Positions 58,707 through 64,000 of a stretch of 64,000 bases of DNA are shown here, one piece after another. Position numbers and translations under genes: made by a program. Origin of the DNA: JAWXBK01 sp040878185. Lineage in GTDB: Bacteria > Pseudomonadota > Alphaproteobacteria > Dongiales > Dongiaceae. Positions within the stretch are counted from its first letter, which is position 1, and each line of letters begins with the position of its first letter. Under the pieces are notes generated by a model. It saw only the letters and a program-made list of their open reading frames with translations, did not search any database and was not told the origin of the DNA. The DNA lies in contig JBBDMS010000043.1 of NCBI GenBank assembly GCA_040878185.1, forward strand, positions 15,811 to 79,810, read 5' to 3'.

Positions 58707-59477
58707 ATGCAGATCCGTTTCGACAAGAAAACTGTCATCGTCACCGGCGCAACATCGGGGATCGGTGCCGCGATCGCGCGGGCCTTCGCCGAGGCGGGTG
58801 CTTCCGTGATGCTGACGGGGCGCAACCAGGCGCGCGGCGACAAGCTTGGCGCCGAATGCCGCGCGCTCGGCGCCAAAGCTGCGTTCCTGCCGGGCGATGC
58901 GACGAATTCCTCGTTCGCGGGCACGCTCATGGACGAAACGAAAGCGGCCTTCGGCAGTGTCGACATCCTGGTCAACAATGCGGGCGTCCTGCATATCGGC
59001 AGCGCGGAAGAGACCGCCGACGATGTCTGGCGGCATACGATGTCGGTCAATGTCGACGCCGCCTTTTTCATGAGCCGCGCGGCCGTGCCGGTCATGCGCC
59101 GGCAGGGCGGCGGCGCGATCGTCAATGTCGCCGGCGACTGGGGCCTGAAGGGTGCGCCGCGTGTGGTTGCCTACTGCGTCAGCAAGGGCGCCCTGGTCCA
59201 GCTCACGCGCGCGATGGCGATCGATCATGCGCAAGAGGGAATCCGCATCAACGCGGTCTGCCCCGGCGACGTCGATACCGAGATGCTCAACGAACTGTCG
59301 GACGTCGAAAAGATCGATCCGGCGCAGCTTCGCCAGGCGCGGATGGATGCCTCGCGCAACGGCCGCCTGGCGAGCGTCGAGGATGTCGCCAACGCCGTCC
59401 TGTTCGCGGCGTCCGACAAGGCGGCACACACCACAGGCACGATGCTGTCGGTCGACGGCGGCAGCATGGCCGGCTGA
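58707..59477 (+). CDS. short-chain dehydrogenase/reductase linked to the Liv-type transporter
   Basis: A 256-residue classical SDR: TVIVTGATSGIGAAIARAF, NNAG at about 90-93, catalytic region IVNVAGDWGLKGAPRVVAYCVSKGALVQL (Tyr and Lys of YxxxK), and AVCPGDVDTEML. The usual catalytic serine position before the tyrosine is occupied within VAGDWG, where Ser is replaced; activity could be altered. The start at 58707 follows ACAGGGAACC. It lies 23 bases after livH, so it is probably cotranscribed. Confidence 0.88.
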   Translation: MQIRFDKKTVIVTGATSGIGAAIARAFAEAGASVMLTGRNQARGDKLGAECRALGAKAAFLPGDATNSSFAGTLMDETKAAFGSVDILVNNAGVLHIGSAEETADDVWRHTMSVNVDAAFFMSRAAVPVMRRQGGGAIVNVAGDWGLKGAPRVVAYCVSKGALVQLTRAMAIDHAQEGIRINAVCPGDVDTEMLNELSDVEKIDPAQLRQARMDASRNGRLASVEDVANAVLFAASDKAAHTTGTMLSVDGGSMAG

Positions 59478-59514
59478 CCGGCCCGACACTGTAATTCCAA
59501 GGGAGAAAAAGACC

Positions 59515-61059
59515 ATGAGTCAGAAACTGCTTCGCGGCAAGCATGTTATCACCGACCCGGCACGGGTCTCGAGCGATGGCGCGCTGGCTGATGGCGCCAT
59601 CCTTGTCGAGAACGGCAAGGTTGCGGCAACCGGCCCGTATCAATCGCTGAAGCAGAAATACCCGAACGCGAAAGAGATCGGTTCCGACAAGCATGTGGTA
59701 ATGCCGGGACTGATCAACGCGCATCATCATGGCCGTGGTTTCATGGGCCTCCAGCTCGGCATCGTCGACGGCTATCTCGAAGAATGGATGCTGGATTACT
59801 GGCTGCAGCGGCCGCTCGATATCTATCTCGACACGATGTACGCGAATATCCGCATGCTGCGCGCGGGCGTCACGACCGTGATCCATTCCGGCTATTCGCG
59901 CGACTGGAGCGAGACCGCAACGGAAGTGCGCTCGGCCCTCAAGGCCTATGACGAATCCGGCATGCGCGTTGCCTATGCGGCCGGCGTCGAAGACCAGAAT
60001 ACGTTCGTGCTGGGCGACACCGAGAAATTCATCGCTTCGTTGCCGGACAAGATGGCAACACGCGTCCGCGAGGCGCTGTATCGGCTGGGCGCCTCGCAGG
60101 GTTACGACTATTTCAAGACAGTCGACGAGTTGAAGGACCTCTACGCCGACCATCCACGTATCAATATTCTCTACGGTCCGACCGGGCCGGAATGGTGCTC
60201 CCCCGCGCTGCTGCGGAAGATTGCGGATCGAGCGCACGCCGACGGCATGGGTATTCATATGCACTGCCTTGAATCGCCGCTGCAGCACGATTTCTCCTAT
60301 CTGGAACACGGCAAGTCGTCGGTCGCCCTGCTGCGCGAGACCGGCATTCTCGGGCCCAGGACCTCGCTTGCCCATGCGACCTGGCTGAGCGAGGACGATA
60401 TCCGCATTTGCGCCGATCTCGGCGCATCGGCCTGTCACAATGCGAGCTCGAACCTGCGCCTGCATAACGGCATTGCGCCGGTCGCGCGCATGCTCGAACT
60501 CGGCATGAATGTCGGGATCGGTATGGACGGCTGGGCGATCAACAGTGACGACGACATGCTGCAGGAAATGCGACTGGTGTCCTACATCCATCGTATGCCG
60601 CGCGGCATGCGGGCACTGCCGGCACCCGATGCGGCGGATGTGCTGCGCATGGCAACCGTCGGTGGTGCAACGCCCGCGATCTTCGGCGACAAGATCGGCC
60701 GGTTGACGGTCGGTGCCAACGCTGATGCCGTGCTTCTCGACTATGCGACGATGACTTACCCTTATATCGATCGTCGCACGCCGCTGGCCGAGGCGATCGT
60801 TGGCCTCGGGCGGGGCCGCCATGTCGAAATGGTCATGGTCGGGGGCGAAGTCCTGGTCGAAGGTGGACGCTATCTGAAGCGCGATGAGGCGGCCCTGGTT
60901 GGCGAACTCGCCACCATCGCCGACAAGGTGCTGCCGGCGCATCTGCAGGAATTCTACGGCGTGATCGAAGACCTGAAGCCTTATGTGAAGAAATTCTACG
61001 ATGAATGGCCGGCGGCCAAGCGGGTCGAGCCGCTTTACTCCGTCAACTCGCGGATCTAG
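59515..61059 (+). CDS. TRZ/ATZ-type amidohydrolase (aminohydrolase/deaminase)
   Basis: A 514-residue metal-dependent hydrolase. Metal ligands appear in PGLINAHHHGRGF (H70 and H72 in place of the common HxH), then GIHMHCLES, SLAHATWLS and GIGMDGWAINSDDDMLQEMR (the conserved aspartate). The N- and C-terminal strands form the small beta domain (RLTVGANADAVLLDY, VMVGGEVLVEGGRYL). Relatives deaminate cytosine, chlorotriazines, S-adenosylhomocysteine or creatinine-like rings. GGGAGAAAAAG precedes the ATG. Position between a transporter and a creatininase suggests hydrolysis of an imported cyclic or amino-substituted nitrogen compound. Confidence 0.88.
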   Translation: MSQKLLRGKHVITDPARVSSDGALADGAILVENGKVAATGPYQSLKQKYPNAKEIGSDKHVVMPGLINAHHHGRGFMGLQLGIVDGYLEEWMLDYWLQRPLDIYLDTMYANIRMLRAGVTTVIHSGYSRDWSETATEVRSALKAYDESGMRVAYAAGVEDQNTFVLGDTEKFIASLPDKMATRVREALYRLGASQGYDYFKTVDELKDLYADHPRINILYGPTGPEWCSPALLRKIADRAHADGMGIHMHCLESPLQHDFSYLEHGKSSVALLRETGILGPRTSLAHATWLSEDDIRICADLGASACHNASSNLRLHNGIAPVARMLELGMNVGIGMDGWAINSDDDMLQEMRLVSYIHRMPRGMRALPAPDAADVLRMATVGGATPAIFGDKIGRLTVGANADAVLLDYATMTYPYIDRRTPLAEAIVGLGRGRHVEMVMVGGEVLVEGGRYLKRDEAALVGELATIADKVLPAHLQEFYGVIEDLKPYVKKFYDEWPAAKRVEPLYSVNSRI

Positions 61060-61100
61060 CAGCAACACGCAGCCGAACCGGCAACACGGGAGACGCGCAC

Positions 61101-61904
61101 ATGATCGACAATGTCCTGATTTCCAAGCTCGACTGGCAGACCTACGACCGGTATGTCCGCGAGACATCCCCGGTGGTGCTGCTGCCGGTCGGATCGCTCG
61201 AACAGCACGGGCCGCATCTGCCGCTCGATTGCGATTCGGTGATCCCGACCGCGATTTCGCAGACCGTCGCGCCGCTGATCGGCGGGCTGGTCGCGCCGAC
61301 CATCAGCTACGGTTACAAATCGCAGCCGAAATCCGGCGGCGGCCAGCATTTCTCCGGCACGACCAGCCTCGATGCGATGACGCTGATCGCGACCGTCCGC
61401 GACGTGATCAAGGAGTTCGCGCGCCACGGCGTGCGCAAGATGGCGCTCCTGATTGGCCATTACGAAAACACCATGTTCGTGATCGAAGGCATCGACCTCG
61501 CGCTGCGCGATCTCAGGGCCGACGGCATCCACGACATGAAGGTGCTGCGGATCGACTACTGGGATTTCACCTCGCAGAACACGCTGGTATCGGCCTATCC
61601 CGAAGGCTTTCCGGGCTGGCCGCTCGAACATGCCGGCGTCATGGAGACGTCCGTCATGCTGCATCTCCATCCCGAGTTCGTACACATGGATCGTTGCCCG
61701 ACGCACGGGCCCGTGTTCTTCCCAGCCTTCGACGTCTATCCGTTCGATCCCGCACGCGGCAGCCAGTCAGGTGCGCTCTCGTCGGCGAAGATCGCGACGC
61801 CCGAGAAAGGCCGGATGATGTTCGAGGAGTATGTGTCCGGCATCAGTGAGGCTCTGCGCGAGGAGTTCGCGCTTTCGCTCACCCGCCAGCGCTCGGTGCG
61901 CTGA
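61101..61904 (+). CDS. creatininase-family amidohydrolase
   Basis: A 267-residue protein of the creatininase/formamide hydrolase family. Metal-binding motifs are VGSLEQHGPHLPLDCDS (Glu, His, Asp ligands at about residues 34-45) and LLIGHYENTMFV (His and Glu, GHYEN as in creatininase itself). The family opens cyclic amides (creatinine, riboflavin and pyrroloquinoline intermediates). True creatininase has the same GHYEN block, so creatinine to creatine is a real possibility. CACGGGAGACGCGCAC precedes the ATG at 61101. No creatinase gene is nearby, which argues for a related substrate. Confidence 0.87.
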   Translation: MIDNVLISKLDWQTYDRYVRETSPVVLLPVGSLEQHGPHLPLDCDSVIPTAISQTVAPLIGGLVAPTISYGYKSQPKSGGGQHFSGTTSLDAMTLIATVRDVIKEFARHGVRKMALLIGHYENTMFVIEGIDLALRDLRADGIHDMKVLRIDYWDFTSQNTLVSAYPEGFPGWPLEHAGVMETSVMLHLHPEFVHMDRCPTHGPVFFPAFDVYPFDPARGSQSGALSSAKIATPEKGRMMFEEYVSGISEALREEFALSLTRQRSVR

Positions 61905-62091
61905 CATCCCTATCGGGGCGCCAACCGTTCGGCGCCCCGAATGCAGCCTGCCGATGTCTGCCGGCGGGAGCGCATCCGTCCGGCCCATGACGGCATCCCA
62001 TCCGCTCTATTGACCGAAACCGGCCGATTCGTGACGATCACGCGCGCCTGACGACCGGGCGCGCCTTTCCGCTGCCGGACCCGACGCATCC

Positions 62092-62862
62092 ATGTCCGAT
62101 TATCGCCTGCTCGACGAAGACGAACCGCATCCGGTCGTGGTGCATCGCGAGTATGGGACCTCGCCGCTGTTTTTCACCTGCGACCATGCCGGGCGGCGGA
62201 TACCGCGCCGGCTCGGCGATCTTGGTCTGCCCGCATCGGAACTCGAGCGCCATATCGCCTGGGATATCGGGGTGCTGGCGACCTCGAAGCTGATCGCCGA
62301 CCGCCTCGACGCGACCCTGGTCGAACAGGTCTATTCGCGCCTCGTCGTCGACTGCAATCGCGCGCCGGATATGCCGACCTTCATCGCGCCGCTCAGCGAG
62401 GCGACGGAGATTCCCGGCAATAACAATCTCGAGCCGGCCGAGATCGCGGCCCGCGAGCGGGAAATTCATCGACCCTATCACGACCGCATCGTCAAGCTGC
62501 TGGATCAGCGGGCAGTCGCCGGGCGCCGCGACGTGCTGATCGCGATGCATAGCTTCACGCCGGTCTTCAAGGGCGCATCGCGCCGCTGGCAGGTCGGCCT
62601 TCTCTACAATCGCGACACGCGTGTGGCGCGAATTCTGAAAGGATTGCTCGCGGGCCACGGACTCGAGATCGGCGACAACGAGCCCTACGCGATCACCGAC
62701 ACATCCGACTACGGTATTCCGGTGCATGGCGAGCAGCGCGGCATCCCGCATATCGAAATCGAAATCCGCCAGGATCTGATTGCCGATGAACAGGGACAGC
62801 GTGAATGGGCGGCGCGCCTCGCCTCGGTGTTCGACAAGGTTCCGGCCTGCCTCGCCCAATGA
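62092..62862 (+). CDS. N-formylglutamate amidohydrolase-like protein
   Basis: A 256-residue member of the FGase (HutG-type) family: FFTCDHAGRRIPRRLGDLGL (N-terminal zinc segment), HIAWDIGVLATSKLIADRLDATLVEQVYSRLVVDCNRAP and LIAMHSFTPVFKGASRRWQVGLL, then GIPVHGEQRGIPHIEIEIRQDLI. The conserved cluster DCNR and HSFTP agree with the family. The enzyme removes a formyl group from an amino acid, and stand-alone copies occur with amide-degrading genes. A weak GGACCC lies before the ATG. It is 187 bases after the creatininase-like gene, with no hut genes around. Confidence 0.88.
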   Translation: MSDYRLLDEDEPHPVVVHREYGTSPLFFTCDHAGRRIPRRLGDLGLPASELERHIAWDIGVLATSKLIADRLDATLVEQVYSRLVVDCNRAPDMPTFIAPLSEATEIPGNNNLEPAEIAAREREIHRPYHDRIVKLLDQRAVAGRRDVLIAMHSFTPVFKGASRRWQVGLLYNRDTRVARILKGLLAGHGLEIGDNEPYAITDTSDYGIPVHGEQRGIPHIEIEIRQDLIADEQGQREWAARLASVFDKVPACLAQ

Positions 62863-62887
62863 TGCCGCGCGTTCAGAGAGGTCTCCG

Positions 62888-63775
62888 ATGATTGATCCGC
62901 AGAAGCCGGACGATAAGCGCTCGGTCGCGGTGGACGGGCACAAGGTCGTCACCTACAGCTATGGCAAAGGCGACGAGGTGTTGTTCCTGCTCAATGGTGG
63001 GCCCGGCCTGCCCTGCGACTATCTGCGCGATCCGCTGGTTGCTTTGGTCGAAGCGGGCTATCGCGTCGTCACCTACGACCAGCTCGGCACCGGCCAATCG
63101 GACAAGCCGACCGATCCGGCGCTGTGGACGATTGGGCGCTATTGCGACGAGGTCGAAACGGTACGCCAGGCGCTCGGCATCGGGCGGATGCATCTGCTCG
63201 GCCATAGCTGGGGCGGATGGCTCGGTATCGAGTACGCGCTGAAATACCCGGACACGCTCAAATCGCTGGTCCTCTCGAACACCAGCGCCGACATGCCGCA
63301 TATGATCGCCGAGCTCGACCGGCTGCGCTGCAATCTCGGCGCCGAAACGCAGACGATGATGCTGGCCCATGAAGCGGAAGAAGATTATGACCATCCCGAA
63401 TACAAGGCGGCGATCACGCTGCTTTCATATCGGCATGTCTATCGGCTGCGGACATTGCCGCAATCGGTGCGTAACTCGATCGACCACGAGAATCATGCAA
63501 TCTATTACGCCATGCAAGGGCCGAACGAATTCCACTTCACCGGCAACCTGAAAGACTGGAACCGGGTGCCCGATCTGCCGCGCATCAAGACGCCGACCCT
63601 CGTTCTGGTCGGCCTGCATGACGAACTGACGCCCGCCTGCGCGATGAAAATCCATCGCAACCTGCCGAACTCGGAGATTCGCGTGTTCCGGAACAGCTCG
63701 CATATGGCGATGTATGAGCAACCGCAGGCTTATCTCGAGACCGTACGGGGCTTTCTCGATAAGCATCGCGGATAG
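62888..63775 (+). CDS. alpha/beta hydrolase of the proline iminopeptidase type
   Basis: A 295-residue enzyme: LLNGGPGLPCDYLRD (oxyanion HGGPG-type segment), VVTYDQLGTGQSDKP, nucleophile elbow GHSWGGWLG, a cap domain with many acidic residues, catalytic Asp in LVGLHDELTP and His in SSHMAMYEQP. This matches proline iminopeptidase-like peptidases and amidases (alpha/beta hydrolase family 1). The start at 62888 follows GAGAGGTC. It lies 25 bases after the formylglutamate hydrolase gene, so the pair likely shares a transcript. The true substrate, peptide or amide, is open. Confidence 0.87.
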   Translation: MIDPQKPDDKRSVAVDGHKVVTYSYGKGDEVLFLLNGGPGLPCDYLRDPLVALVEAGYRVVTYDQLGTGQSDKPTDPALWTIGRYCDEVETVRQALGIGRMHLLGHSWGGWLGIEYALKYPDTLKSLVLSNTSADMPHMIAELDRLRCNLGAETQTMMLAHEAEEDYDHPEYKAAITLLSYRHVYRLRTLPQSVRNSIDHENHAIYYAMQGPNEFHFTGNLKDWNRVPDLPRIKTPTLVLVGLHDELTPACAMKIHRNLPNSEIRVFRNSSHMAMYEQPQAYLETVRGFLDKHRG

Positions 63776-63789
63776 AAGCATTTGTCACC

Positions 63790-63907
63790 CCTCTCCCCCT
63801 GCAAGGGGGAGAGGTAGGGTGAGGGGGCCGGCGTGTATGCGTCACCCTCACCCGGCCACGCTCGTTGACACTCGCATGGCTCCCCTCTCCCGCAAACAGG
63901 AGAGGGG
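63790..63907. repeat. inverted pair of REP-like hairpin elements
   Basis: The first element is CCTCTCCCCC-N5-GGGGGAGAGG (63790-63814), followed by TAGGGTGAGGG. The second is CCCCTCTCC-N8-GGAGAGGGG (63882-63907), preceded at 63844-63853 by ACCCTCACCC, the reverse of the first element's GGGTGAGGG tail. The two face each other across about 65 bases, as in bacterial interspersed (BIME-like) elements. The island repeats at 2926-2975 and 6156-6215 carry a degenerate form of this core. The first element also may serve as a terminator after the hydrolase gene. Confidence 0.75.
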
Positions 63908-63938
63908 CACGCAGCCGAACCCATACGCACTTCCTCAG

Positions 63939-64000
63939 TTCACGGCGCTTCGCGTCCGGCCGTTAGTTCACGCCGCTTCGCGTCCGGCCGTTAGTTCACG
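63939..64000. repeat. 28-bp tandem repeat cut off by the right edge
   Basis: The unit beginning TTCACGGCGCTTCG is present at 63939-63966 and 63967-63994, differing at one position (G/C), and a third copy begins with TTCACG at 63995-64000. At least 2.2 copies exist. No spacers lie between copies, so this is not a CRISPR array. A 28-base period is not a multiple of three, and no gene frame runs through it. Confidence 0.8.

Noticed and set aside
62092..62862. Histidine-utilisation (hut) pathway from the formylglutamate hydrolase-like gene
   Set aside because: No histidase, urocanase or imidazolonepropionase gene is present in the window.
63939..64000. Possible CRISPR array, given the 28-base repeat length
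   Set aside because: Copies are directly adjacent with no unique spacers and no cas genes are in the window.

Overview
The window looks like the chromosome of a GC-rich alphaproteobacterium, probably Hyphomicrobiales or Rhodospirillales. It carries a C4-pathway 5-aminolevulinate synthase, several dense ABC-transporter operons, GcvA-like LysR regulators and Rrf2/ModE regulators. No rRNA, tRNA, CRISPR array, transposase or integrase gene was recognised. The main theme is uptake and breakdown of small nitrogen-, sulfur- and methyl-rich compounds, plus metal and oxyanion handling.

Left part (1-6220): a cut-off bioY, two decayed gene remnants and hemA lead into a spacer built around 27-bp inverted repeats. 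A lower-GC island follows (about 2940-6200). It encodes a ParB/Srx-like protein overlapping a Dam-type DNA adenine methylase, and a PemK-like toxin with a Phd/YefM-like antitoxin. Two near-identical 32-bp direct repeats bracket it.

6225-21144: a leftward cluster of SnoaL-like protein, SnoaL-GcvT fusion, Rieske oxygenase and agmatinase faces a TetR regulator across a shared operator-like site. A second leftward operon holds a dipeptide/opine-type ABC transporter followed by a MurG-like glycosyltransferase, an old-yellow-enzyme/dimethylamine-dehydrogenase-type flavoprotein and a saccharopine-dehydrogenase-like protein. The enzyme set suggests oxidative demethylation of N-methylated compounds.

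21600-30080: cspA with a strong terminator; an Rrf2 regulator heading a complete sulfate ABC operon, with related operator-like repeats before both promoters; a DUF1328 membrane peptide; an MgtC-like protein; three small exported proteins ending in a terminator; and a TPR-methyltransferase.

30110-40564: modABC behind a perfect 24-bp ModE-like palindrome; a ModE-type regulator lying downstream of a beta-hydroxyacid dehydrogenase; a CorC-like membrane protein; a secreted beta-propeller; and a three-subunit molybdenum hydroxylase whose large subunit is followed by a MoaD/ThiS-like frame with no standard start codon. Molybdate uptake and a molybdoenzyme therefore sit about 4 kb apart.

40848-53613: an ars operon (arsR-arsI-arsC-acr3) with an apparently leaderless arsR; a second agmatinase-family enzyme with a histone-H1-like tail; an acetyltransferase; an SDR; and a LysR divergent from a guanidino-group hydrolase followed by potDABC. 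A GcvA-like LysR closes the block.

53925-64000: a branched-chain-amino-acid-type ABC transporter with a fused LivM-LivG protein, then an SDR, a TRZ/ATZ-type amidohydrolase, a creatininase-family enzyme, an N-formylglutamate-amidohydrolase-like protein and a proline-iminopeptidase-like hydrolase. This is a plausible import-and-hydrolysis line for a cyclic amide or creatinine-like nitrogen source. The right edge holds REP-like inverted hairpins and a 28-bp tandem repeat.
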